NCBI GenBank assembly: GCA_021774995.1
Contig: JAJFIM010000246.1
Location: 1-7,932, forward strand
Direction: 5' to 3'
DNA length: 7,932 nucleotides
DNA from: Alphaproteobacteria bacterium
GTDB taxonomy: Bacteria > Pseudomonadota > Alphaproteobacteria > SMXP01
Shown here: positions 1 through 5,866 of the stretch, piece after piece
How positions within the stretch are numbered: position 1 is the stretch's first letter
Layout: every line of letters begins with the position of its first letter
The notes under the pieces: generated by a model
The model's input: the letters and a program-made list of their open reading frames with translations, nothing else
What the model was told of the DNA's origin: nothing
Database searches by the model: none
Position numbers and translations under genes: made by a program

Positions 1-1
1 G

Positions 2-1102
2 AGGAGCCGGGAACAGATCAAGGCGTTCCGGGAACTGGCCACCGGGCGGGGGTATCTTTACCGCACCGTGCCCCGGCGTTATGGGGGGGCTGAACAGGCT
101 GCCGATGTTCTGAAAGCCCAGGTCATACGCGAGGAATTTACCCGGGTGTGGGCGCCGCGCGAAGTTACCGGCAATGGCGTGATGATGCTGGTGCCGACCC
201 TACTCGCCCATGGTGACGATTGGCAAAAGGAGCGCTTTATTGCGCCAACCCTGACCGGCGATTATATTTGGGCACAGGGCTATAGTGAGCCGGGGGCGGG
301 AAGCGATCTGGCGTCGCTCAACACCCGTGCAGTGCTGGATGGCGACGAATGGGTGATCACCGGTCAGAAAGTCTGGACCACTGATGCCCAGCGGGCGCAT
401 TACATGTTTGCCTTGGTGCGTACTGAACCGGACGCGCCCAAGCATGCCGGCATCACCTACATGCTGATTGATATGGGCCAACCGGGCATTGATGTGCGGC
501 CTTTGAAACAGATCACTGGCACGGCTGAGTTTAACGAGGTTTTCATCGATCAGGCGCGTACGCCGAAGGATTGGATCGTTGGGGAACGCGGAGAAGGATG
601 GCGGATCTCGCGCAGCACATTGAGCTTTGAGCGCAATGCCGTCGGCAGTTCGGAAAGCTCCGTGGCGCTGTTCGGCAAATTGGTGAAGTTGGCGCAGCAA
701 ACCTACCTGAATGGTAGTCCTGCCATTCAGGACCCTGAGATCAGAGCCGCGATCAGTGAGATCGAAGGCGATGTTCTGGCGCATAAATATGCTGGTTTGT
801 ATCAATTGAGCTGCGATGCCGAGGGCCGTGATGCCGGGGCTATCCGTATCATGAACAAACAAATTCTCACCATGATCGCCCAGCGCATTTCCTTGGTGGC
901 GCAGCGAATCATGGCTGATGCGGCACTGCTTATGCCCGAATACAGGAAAAACCATAAACCCGGACCGGAGCGCTGGGTGCAGCAATATTTCAATTCTCTG
1001 GCAGCGGCGATCGGTGGCGGGACCTCGAATATTCAGCGGAACATCATCGCTGAGCGGGTTTTGGGTCTGCCGCGCGATCCGATGCAGCGGGGCCAGAAAT
1101 GA
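2..1102 (+). CDS. Acyl-CoA dehydrogenase, subunit with the FAD/substrate middle-domain motif (5' partial)
   Basis: This gene encodes a flavin-dependent acyl-CoA dehydrogenase that would introduce an alpha,beta double bond into an acyl-CoA in a cytosolic beta-oxidation-type pathway. The frame is open from the first complete codon at base 2, so the true start lies upstream; the GTG at 68 is internal. The visible 366 residues contain the middle-domain signature GYSEPGAGSDLASL (bases 278-319), then WVITGQKVWTT. The C-terminus has GGGTSNIQRNIIAERVLGLPR, the usual FAD-contacting tail. The R-x-x-F-G motif expected in the C-terminal helical domain is not seen; the region after LSFERNAVGSSESS diverges. 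The next gene overlaps it by 4 bp (ATGA) and supplies that motif, suggesting a heteromeric enzyme like the steroid-degrading FadE/ChsE pairs. The family call is firm; the substrate is unknown. Confidence 0.93.
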   Translation, partial: RSREQIKAFRELATGRGYLYRTVPRRYGGAEQAADVLKAQVIREEFTRVWAPREVTGNGVMMLVPTLLAHGDDWQKERFIAPTLTGDYIWAQGYSEPGAGSDLASLNTRAVLDGDEWVITGQKVWTTDAQRAHYMFALVRTEPDAPKHAGITYMLIDMGQPGIDVRPLKQITGTAEFNEVFIDQARTPKDWIVGERGEGWRISRSTLSFERNAVGSSESSVALFGKLVKLAQQTYLNGSPAIQDPEIRAAISEIEGDVLAHKYAGLYQLSCDAEGRDAGAIRIMNKQILTMIAQRISLVAQRIMADAALLMPEYRKNHKPGPERWVQQYFNSLAAAIGGGTSNIQRNIIAERVLGLPRDPMQRGQK

Positions 1103-2190
1103 AGTTCGATCTATCCGAAGACCAGCGCCTTCTACAGGACCAGATTGCCCGGTATCTCGAACGCGAATTTCCAGAGGCCAGATTGCGTAAAGCGTTCGAC
1201 AATGACAGCGGCTTCGATACAGACCTGTGGAAGGGTCTGATGGCTCTTGGGCTTGGTGGGGTGATGGTGCCTGAAGAGTACGGCGGGTTGGGTCTTGAAC
1301 TCCTAGACCTGGCCGTCATCAGTGAAACGCTAGGATATGCAGCGGCGCCGGGCCCGTTTTTGGGCCACGTATTGGCGGGACTTGCGATCACACTGGCCGG
1401 AGACAAGGCGCAAAAGGCGCACTGGCTGCCGAAACTTGCATCGGGAGAGGTCATCGCGACCGTGGCCTTAGGCGAGTCACAGAATGCTTGGTTTCCTGAT
1501 CAGTGGCAGTTATCGGGAACAACTTCTTTGATGGGTGAAAAACGAAATGTCATGAATGCGCTGCAGGCGAAGTTGTTTGTCGTAGGTACGAAGGGGGGTG
1601 GCTTGGTTTTGGTTTTCGATCAATCTGAATCCTTGGTCATCACCTCACCGGAAGTAACTGATCGTACGAGACGCATATATCATATGAATTTTAACGGGGT
1701 TCACTTCGAGCCATTGGCGGGGAAAAGTCCTGGTGGGATTTTAAATACGGCTTGGCGCGTGTGCGATGCAGGTCAGATTCTTCTGTCGGCTGATGCTTAT
1801 GGAGGGGCGCGATTAATGCTTGATATGTCCGTCTCTTATGCCAAAGAGCGTGAGCAGTTTGGTGTTGCCATCGGGCATTTTCAGGCTGTCAAGCATCAGC
1901 TCGCGGACATGGCGTTGATGATAGAACCGAATTTTGCGCTTTACTGGTATGCCGCCCATGCCTTTGATCATATAGACTCAGATAGATCGCGAATGGCGTC
2001 CATCGCAAAAGCTCATATAACAGAATGTTATAGCCGGGTTTGTCGTCAAGCAATCGAGATTCACGGTGGTATTGGTTACACTTGGGAGCATTCTGCTCAT
2101 ATCTGGTTAAAACGATCAATGCTGGACTGGGCTTATCTGGGTGCGCCGACTGTACATCGCGCGCGAGCGACTGATATGGCCGGCTGGTGA
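1099..2190 (+). CDS. Acyl-CoA dehydrogenase, partner subunit
   Basis: This is a 363-residue acyl-CoA dehydrogenase-family protein. The N-terminal helical domain starts MKFDLSEDQRLLQDQIARYL and continues with VMVPEEYGGLGL (residues 55-66). The middle domain is degenerate: the G-x-S-E-P-x-x-G-S-D motif is replaced by VALGESQNAWFPDQW (122-136). The C-terminal domain has a clear AKEREQFGVAIGHFQ (248-262) and IHGGIGYTWEHSAHIWLKR (321-339). No typical Y-E-G-T catalytic-Glu segment is seen; the equivalent region reads YLGAPTVHR. The start ATG lies inside the stop of the preceding gene (ATGA), which implies translational coupling. Each of the two proteins has what the other lacks, so an alpha/beta heteromer is likely, as in actinobacterial cholesterol side-chain dehydrogenases. 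The substrate cannot be read from the sequence. The second half is visibly more AT-rich than the preceding gene. Confidence 0.92.
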   Translation: MKFDLSEDQRLLQDQIARYLEREFPEARLRKAFDNDSGFDTDLWKGLMALGLGGVMVPEEYGGLGLELLDLAVISETLGYAAAPGPFLGHVLAGLAITLAGDKAQKAHWLPKLASGEVIATVALGESQNAWFPDQWQLSGTTSLMGEKRNVMNALQAKLFVVGTKGGGLVLVFDQSESLVITSPEVTDRTRRIYHMNFNGVHFEPLAGKSPGGILNTAWRVCDAGQILLSADAYGGARLMLDMSVSYAKEREQFGVAIGHFQAVKHQLADMALMIEPNFALYWYAAHAFDHIDSDRSRMASIAKAHITECYSRVCRQAIEIHGGIGYTWEHSAHIWLKRSMLDWAYLGAPTVHRARATDMAGW

Positions 2191-2249
2191 CAAGGCGGCA
2201 CTGGAAAATGTCGGGGGTTGCTTTGGCGCTTTAATCAGTGTCATGTTTG

Positions 2250-2278
2250 TTGAAATTCATCAATTGATATCCTTAAAA
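2250..2278 (+). promoter_or_regulatory. Weak candidate sigma70-like promoter for the first AveC-like gene
   Basis: In the 146-bp gap between the dehydrogenase stop and the AveC-like start, TTGAAA (2250-2255, 5 of 6 to TTGACA) is followed after exactly 17 nt by TTAAAA (2273-2278, only 3 of 6 to TATAAT). The spacing is good but the -10 is poor. The gap is AT-richer than the flanking genes. No terminator hairpin was found after the dehydrogenase, so read-through is also possible. Confidence 0.22.
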
Positions 2279-2322
2279 GATGTAAAATCCGGTGGGGATA
2301 GCTTCAGCGATAAGATTGATAT

Positions 2323-2332
2323 GGGGAGAAGG
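2323..2332 (+). promoter_or_regulatory. Shine-Dalgarno that fixes the start at 2337
   Basis: The purine run GGGGAGAAGG sits 4 nt before the ATG at 2337 (its GGAG core is 8 nt away). An in-frame GTG at 2292 would add 15 residues, but it has no comparable site at the right distance and would place this purine run inside the coding sequence. The ATG at 2337 is therefore preferred. Confidence 0.75.
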
Positions 2333-2336
2333 CGTT

Positions 2337-3392
2337 ATGGCATTTTCAGCTTCATCTGAATCTATCCCACTCACTGGAAACCCGGCACGACCAATCGTCT
2401 GGTGGGCCGGAATCGGCTTTTTCTTCGTCAGTCTCGAGATATATATTTTCGGATCCTGGATTCTGTCCGATAAGTTTACACCCACTGATCCTGGTCCATC
2501 GCCTTTGCCGGGCTACACAGAACTTTTCATCACGTTCTTTGAAGGGGTGGGATTAGTTTTAGGGATTGGAGTTTTGTTGTGGTTTGCGCGATTGGCCTGG
2601 CGAAGACAGGCCTTGCCGGCTGCGGGTGTGTTAATTCTCGGCTGGTTGACAGCATTCTGGCAAGACCCTCTCATCAATTACTTTCGACCAAACTTTACCT
2701 ATAATTCCTATTTTAACAATTTTGGTTCCTGGTCGGAATTTATACCGGGCTGGCGCAGTCCCAATGGATCGAAAATGCCCGAGCCCCTTTTTTTTGATTT
2801 TGGAGTCTATTTATTTGTCATCCCGTTTGGTTGTTTTGTTTGCGCTTTTGCTTTGCGAAAGGCCAAAAAACGCTGGCCGCACCTCAATACGGTCCAGCTC
2901 ATCTTAATCGCTTTTGCGGCAATGTTCTTCTATGATCTGATACTGGAAGCGATTTGGGTGCGCTCAGGTGTCTATGCGTATCCCGGTGCGATTTGGAGTT
3001 TGTCACTCTGGGGGGGCGAGCATTATCAGTTCCCGATCTATGAGTCGATTTTCTGGGGTGCAGCGCTGGCAGCGGTAGGATCACTATATTACTTCCGGGA
3101 TGATAAGGGTCATATGCTGGTCGAGCGCGGCATAGAGAAGTTAAAAAGCGTACGCGGTCAAACGATTTTACGCATCCTAGCTGTGGGTGGTTTCGTTAAT
3201 ATGGCGTATTTGACATACAGCATCCTTTATTTACTGACGACATTTCAGATTGATGCTTGGCCGGATAATTATCCCAGTCATATACGTAATGGTTTATGCG
3301 GTATCGGAACGGATTATGAATGCCCCGGTCCCGATGTTCATATTCCCATTAAAGGCTCCGGGCCTTTGCCCCCCTATACCGGCCGTAATTAA
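2337..3392 (+). CDS. AveC-like (spirocyclase AveC family) multi-pass membrane protein, copy 1
   Basis: This is a 351-residue integral membrane protein with about seven hydrophobic segments (near residues 20-44, 64-86, 93-108, 153-173, 185-206, 234-252 and 277-303). It matches my memory of the AveC-like family, named after Streptomyces AveC, which acts in avermectin spiroketal formation. The role of bacterial homologues outside that pathway is not established. Motifs shared with the convergent copy are FWQDPLINY (107-115), MPEP (147-150), SGVYAYPGAIWSLSLWGGE (210-228) with YQFPIYE, DDKGHMLVERGIEKLK (255-270), and a Cys-containing tail NGLCGIGTDYECPGPDVHIP (318-337). It sits directly behind the dehydrogenase pair and ends 9 bp from the stop of its paralogue. 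The family call is fairly sure; a catalytic role on a lipid or steroid substrate is inference. Confidence 0.85.
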   Translation: MAFSASSESIPLTGNPARPIVWWAGIGFFFVSLEIYIFGSWILSDKFTPTDPGPSPLPGYTELFITFFEGVGLVLGIGVLLWFARLAWRRQALPAAGVLILGWLTAFWQDPLINYFRPNFTYNSYFNNFGSWSEFIPGWRSPNGSKMPEPLFFDFGVYLFVIPFGCFVCAFALRKAKKRWPHLNTVQLILIAFAAMFFYDLILEAIWVRSGVYAYPGAIWSLSLWGGEHYQFPIYESIFWGAALAAVGSLYYFRDDKGHMLVERGIEKLKSVRGQTILRILAVGGFVNMAYLTYSILYLLTTFQIDAWPDNYPSHIRNGLCGIGTDYECPGPDVHIPIKGSGPLPPYTGRN

Positions 3393-3393
3393 A

Positions 3394-3408
3394 ACCATCT
3401 CCTATGGT
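3394..3408 (-). terminator. Very weak hairpin at the convergence point
   Basis: ACCAT and ATGGT can form a 5-bp stem with a 5-nt loop. On the minus strand it is followed by TTTAATTA, giving only a four-T run. It straddles the stop codon of the minus-strand gene. A second hairpin, CGCCCC/GGGGCG (3423-3442), lies inside the 3' end of that gene and has no T-run. No convincing intrinsic terminator separates the two convergent genes. Confidence 0.2.
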
Positions 3409-4571
3409 GCTTGCTCGTCCTGCGCCCCGTTGTTGAGGGGCGGGCCCGTATAAGGGATAACTTCGATACCTTCTATGCTGCCTGGTCTGAAGGTGCTTTT
3501 ATCAAGCGGTTTGATGGCAATGGAATATTTGCCTTCGGGCGTTCCTCTTGGCATCGGCACGTGCGGTCCTGGGCATTCGTAATTTGTTCCGTTGCCGCAC
3601 AATCCATTGAGCAGATAGCCGGGATAACCTTCAGGGAATGGGTCGCCGTGCATTCCGAAAGTTTGCATGGGAAGCGTGTAGGTCACGAGCATGATGACAT
3701 TTAGGCAGCCGTGCAAAGCCAACAAGCGCAGACCAGTTTTCGTACCTCTTGAGTTTTTCAGTTCCTCTGTGCCCCTTTCACACCACATGAAACCTTTGTC
3801 ATCTTTGTAATAACGTAATTGTGCGCAGATACCCCAAAGAAAGGCGCAAGCAACCATCTCGTAGAGGGGGAATTGATAAGTTTCTCCGCCCCAAAGAGAC
3901 AGAGAGCGAATCGCCCCCGCGTAAGCGTAAAGTCCGGGCCGCACAAACAGCAATTCCATCAGAATATCCACAATGCCTGCTGCCACGAGTGCTACAAGGA
4001 GCAGGCCGAGTGAGCCAGTTTCAGGCCTGTACCGTTTGGTGATTCGCATGGCCCAGCAGGCGAGAAGCGTAATCGCCAACATGTTCCAGATATAAGCGAT
4101 ACCCCAAGTTAAAATAGGCTCGGGCAGCAAATGGGCATTGGGGGCGAGGGCACCTGGAACCTGCTCAACCCAAACGCCCAGATTAAAGTGAGCCGAATTG
4201 AAAAGAAACCAATTCGTGTTGTAGTTGATGAGAGGGTCCTGAAAATACATCGGCGTGAAGGCGAGAATTATCAAACCGTCCGAGGAAATATATCCATTTT
4301 GTTTCCAGGGCTTATAGACAAAGGTATAAAAAAATACGATGAGCATAACCGGACTGAAAATATCGAAGAACATTGCCAGGTTATCTAACCAGAGCGGTAC
4401 AGGAGAGTCAGCCGGCGGGAAGATCCGTTCCGCCTGCCCACTGATGAACCACATGGAAAAGACATAGATTTCAAGCACAAGGAACGCGACGCCAATAACC
4501 GCCCATATTTTTATGGGTTGTGTCTTGCGCCCTTGTATTGAATACACCGTTTCATGGGCAATATCCGTCAT
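3402..4571 (-). CDS. AveC-like (spirocyclase AveC family) multi-pass membrane protein, copy 2
   Basis: This is a 389-residue membrane protein, paralogous to the gene it faces. Hydrophobic segments lie near residues 22-44, 65-86, 98-110, 155-175, 186-208, 238-252 and 282-302. Shared motifs are YFQDPLINY (109-117), LLPEPIL (148-154), RPGLYAYAGAIRSLSLWGGE (211-230) with YQFPLYE (232-238), DDKGFMWCERGTEELKNSRG (257-276), and NGLCGNGTNYECPGPHVPMP (322-341). It has a C-terminal extension of about 45 residues beyond that motif, much longer than copy 1's short tail. The ATG at 4571 has a strong Shine-Dalgarno. The upstream region (4584 onward) is shared with the divergent operon on the other strand. 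The reaction catalysed is unknown; membership of the AveC-like family is recognised from motifs rather than computed. Confidence 0.86.
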   Translation of the reverse strand: MTDIAHETVYSIQGRKTQPIKIWAVIGVAFLVLEIYVFSMWFISGQAERIFPPADSPVPLWLDNLAMFFDIFSPVMLIVFFYTFVYKPWKQNGYISSDGLIILAFTPMYFQDPLINYNTNWFLFNSAHFNLGVWVEQVPGALAPNAHLLPEPILTWGIAYIWNMLAITLLACWAMRITKRYRPETGSLGLLLVALVAAGIVDILMELLFVRPGLYAYAGAIRSLSLWGGETYQFPLYEMVACAFLWGICAQLRYYKDDKGFMWCERGTEELKNSRGTKTGLRLLALHGCLNVIMLVTYTLPMQTFGMHGDPFPEGYPGYLLNGLCGNGTNYECPGPHVPMPRGTPEGKYSIAIKPLDKSTFRPGSIEGIEVIPYTGPPLNNGAQDEQAP

Positions 4572-4575
4572 CCCG

Positions 4576-4583
4576 CTTCCTCC
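4576..4583 (-). promoter_or_regulatory. Strong Shine-Dalgarno for AveC-like copy 2
   Basis: On the minus strand GGAGGAAG precedes ATG (4571-4569) by 4 nt, with its GGAGG core 7 nt away. This near-consensus ribosome binding site supports the chosen start. Confidence 0.8.
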
Positions 4584-4643
4584 AAAATTATCCGCCTGCC
4601 GCCGTTACTTCATTCATGCGCACAGATCAGATGACAGCCGTTA

Positions 4644-4672
4644 GGCGGTTGAAAAACCAGCGCCGTTTTTTT
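4644..4672 (+). terminator. Candidate intrinsic terminator on the + strand, upstream of the micropeptide/AAA operon
   Basis: The inner stem GGTT/AACC (4647-4650 with 4655-4658) closes a GAAA tetraloop. An outer GGC/GCC pair (4644-4646 with 4662-4664) leaves a 3-nt bulge. After one G comes a run of seven T (4666-4672). The T-run follows the hairpin only on the + strand, so it would stop transcripts coming rightward from the AveC-like region before the promoter at 4696. No + strand gene ends just upstream; it would act on read-through or antisense RNA. The bulged stem is a weakness. Confidence 0.5.
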
Positions 4673-4695
4673 AGTCGCGAACCTGGAATCTCTGA

Positions 4696-4724
4696 TTGTG
4701 CTCACCCTGCTAAAATAGTATACT
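4696..4724 (+). promoter_or_regulatory. Sigma70-like promoter for the micropeptide-AAA-VWA-thiolase operon
   Basis: TTGTGC (4696-4701) and TATACT (4719-4724, 5 of 6 to consensus) are separated by exactly 17 nt. Transcription would start near 4731, giving a leader of roughly 118 nt before the TTG at 4849. The -10 lies within an 8-bp palindrome, AGTATACT (4717-4724), so the opposite strand also carries a TATACT; no good -35 accompanies it there. An ATG at 4729 falls at the expected transcript start, which argues against its use. The 4572-4848 stretch holds this promoter and the terminator but no gene. Confidence 0.55.
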
Positions 4725-4834
4725 GATTATGTCAAATATCAGGAAAATGCCCCACCGTCAATTTTGGCTGTGGTCTAAAGCAGTTCGCGTGCGCGGATTA
4801 AATTGTGAAGAGCAGGGTGGCACCAGAGAATGCG

Positions 4835-4841
4835 AAAGGAG
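4835..4841 (+). promoter_or_regulatory. Shine-Dalgarno selecting the TTG start at 4849
   Basis: AAAGGAG ends 7 nt before TTG at 4849, an ideal distance, and 13 nt before the in-frame ATG at 4855. It would be internal if translation began at the ATG at 4729. It therefore favours a short membrane peptide over a 72-residue product. Confidence 0.6.
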
Positions 4842-4848
4842 TGAAGCC

Positions 4849-4947
4849 TTGGAAATGATACTCGATTATCTACAAGTTGCAGCAGTATGTACCGTCATTG
4901 TTCTGGTCTGGGTCATGTGGCTGAAGAGAGTCTGGCCTTTCAAATGA
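4849..4947 (+). CDS. Small single-pass membrane peptide (32 residues, TTG start)
   Basis: I do not recognise this protein. It has a short acidic N-terminus (MEMILDYLQ), one hydrophobic segment of about 17 residues (AAVCTVIVLVWVMW, roughly 11-24), and a basic tail LKRVWPFK. By the positive-inside rule the C-terminus would face the cytoplasm. The TTG start is chosen because AAAGGAG lies 7 nt upstream. Alternatives are ATG at 4855 (30 residues) or ATG at 4729 (72 residues), but the latter sits at the predicted transcription start and adds a stretch that does not resemble a conserved domain. Its stop overlaps the next small ORF by ATGA, and it heads the AAA+/VWA operon. A membrane anchor, adaptor or leader peptide is possible, but none is shown. 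Confidence 0.55.
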   Translation: MEMILDYLQVAAVCTVIVLVWVMWLKRVWPFK

Positions 4948-5048
4948 TATGGCCTAACTGGTTTGCCGGGCGAGTTGCGTTGAAGTGGATCTTTTATGCG
5001 GCAAGTTTTGATGAGGCGCTTATGGAGGCGGAACTTAGGAGGATATAA
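4944..5048 (+). CDS. Small Trp-rich peptide (34 residues), coupled to the upstream micropeptide
   Basis: I do not recognise this protein. ATG at 4944 overlaps the stop of the preceding small ORF (ATGA), so it is probably translated by coupling; there is no good Shine-Dalgarno of its own. The peptide starts MIWPNWFAGRVALKW and continues IFYAASFDEALMEA before ending ELRRI. Three Trp lie in the first 15 residues, and the C-terminal third is charged and probably helical. It is too short for a standard transmembrane helix but could bind a membrane surface. Its stop lies 8 bp before the AAA+ ATPase start, and the ribosome binding site of that gene lies within its last codons. It may be a real micropeptide or only a coupling device. 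Confidence 0.45.
   Translation: MIWPNWFAGRVALKWIFYAASFDEALMEAELRRI
5037..5042 (+). promoter_or_regulatory. Perfect AGGAGG Shine-Dalgarno with long spacing to the AAA+ start
   Basis: AGGAGG is a full anti-16S match, but 14 nt separate it from ATG at 5057. There is no closer in-frame ATG, GTG or TTG, and an in-frame TAG at 5036 rules out a longer N-terminus. The site lies inside the last codons of the preceding small ORF, so ribosomes finishing that ORF would cover it. Confidence 0.55.
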
Positions 5049-5056
5049 TCGAAACA

Positions 5057-5866
5057 ATGGATGATTCTGTACTGCGCGCTTTGCCTGAGTCTACTTCTAT
5101 CGAATATTTTCCGGTTGGTCATGAAGTTGAATTATTTCGGGCAGCATGGACGAGTAAGCTGCCTGTTTTGCTGAAGGGGCCTACGGGCGTCGGCAAAACC
5201 CGTTTCGTCGAGTATATGGCGCAAGATCTGAGGCGTCCGTTGATCACCGTACCGTGCCATGAGGATTTAACGGCCGCTGATCTTGTGGGGCGTTATATCC
5301 TTAAGGGAGGGGAAACGGTCTGGATTGATGGGCCTTTGACGCGGGCGATCAAGCAGGGAGCGATCTGCTATCTGGATGAAATCGTAGAGGCGCGCACCGA
5401 TACAATCGTTGTTCTTCATCCGGTGACCGACCACCGACGTGAGTTGCACATTGAGCGTTTAGGTCAAACACTGAAAGCACCGGATTCATTTATGGTCGTG
5501 ATGTCCTATAACCCTGGATATCAAACCTTGTTAAAGGATCTAAAACCTTCAACACGGCAGCGTATGGTCGCTATAGATTTCAATTTTCCACCTCCTGAAA
5601 TCGAAGAGCGCATTTTAACATCGATATATTCTATTGATCCTATATTTGCAGAGAAACTGGTCCGGCTTGGGAATGCTATTCGTCGCTTGCAGGCTCCAGG
5701 TCTCAGTGAAGTGGCATCAACGCGTGCATTGATTGCGGTAGGTAAGCTGGTGAAGGCTGGCATTGAGCCCCGGGATGCTGCGATATCAGCCCTGGCATCG
5801 GCTTTATCAGATGATCCTGAAGTTGTTGACGGATTAACCAATGTTATTGACACGTATTTAGCCTGA
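5057..5866 (+). CDS. CbbQ/NirQ/NorQ-type MoxR AAA+ ATPase
   Basis: This is a 269-residue single-module AAA+ ATPase, the usual size for NorQ/CbbQ. It shows Walker A GPTGVGKT (41-48), the family's PCHEDLTAADLVGRY region (66-80), Walker B ICYLDEIVEA (103-112, D107 and E108), sensor 1 SYNPGYQ (150-156, N152), the probable arginine finger in KPSTRQR (163-169), and sensor 2 STR (221-223). All residues needed for ATP hydrolysis appear present. Known relatives form hexamers that, with a VWA partner, remodel client metalloenzymes (NorQD for nitric oxide reductase, CbbQO for Rubisco). Here the VWA gene follows with a 1-bp overlap, so they almost certainly act together. No nitric oxide reductase or Rubisco gene is in the window, so the client is unknown. 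Confidence 0.92.
   Translation: MDDSVLRALPESTSIEYFPVGHEVELFRAAWTSKLPVLLKGPTGVGKTRFVEYMAQDLRRPLITVPCHEDLTAADLVGRYILKGGETVWIDGPLTRAIKQGAICYLDEIVEARTDTIVVLHPVTDHRRELHIERLGQTLKAPDSFMVVMSYNPGYQTLLKDLKPSTRQRMVAIDFNFPPPEIEERILTSIYSIDPIFAEKLVRLGNAIRRLQAPGLSEVASTRALIAVGKLVKAGIEPRDAAISALASALSDDPEVVDGLTNVIDTYLA

Noticed and set aside
200..985. A 261-residue open frame on the minus strand within the first dehydrogenase.
   Set aside because: It is antisense to a clearly recognised gene and shows no domain-like motifs; long antisense frames are common opposite GC-rich coding sequence.
1044..1454. A 136-residue minus-strand frame across the dehydrogenase overlap.
   Set aside because: It is rich in Ser, Arg and Pro, as expected from a shadow frame, and is opposite two confident genes.
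2292..2336. An upstream GTG start for the first AveC-like gene.
   Set aside because: A good purine-rich ribosome binding site sits 4 nt before the ATG at 2337, and the extra 15 residues are not matched in the paralogue.
3423..3442. CGCCCC/GGGGCG hairpin as a terminator for the convergent genes.
   Set aside because: It has no T-run on either strand and lies inside the coding end of the minus-strand gene.
4814..4824. AGGGTGGCACC in the operon leader, resembling the T-box riboswitch core (AGGGTGGNACCGCG).
   Set aside because: The match ends before the GCG, there is no specifier stem or downstream terminator/antiterminator between it and the start, the downstream genes are not amino-acid or tRNA related, and T-boxes are not expected in this kind of organism. 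Chance is likelier.
4729..4947. A 72-residue protein starting at ATG 4729.
   Set aside because: That ATG lies at the predicted transcription start, has no Shine-Dalgarno, and the added N-terminal stretch looks non-coding; AAAGGAG before TTG 4849 supports the 32-residue form. Leaderless translation cannot be fully excluded.
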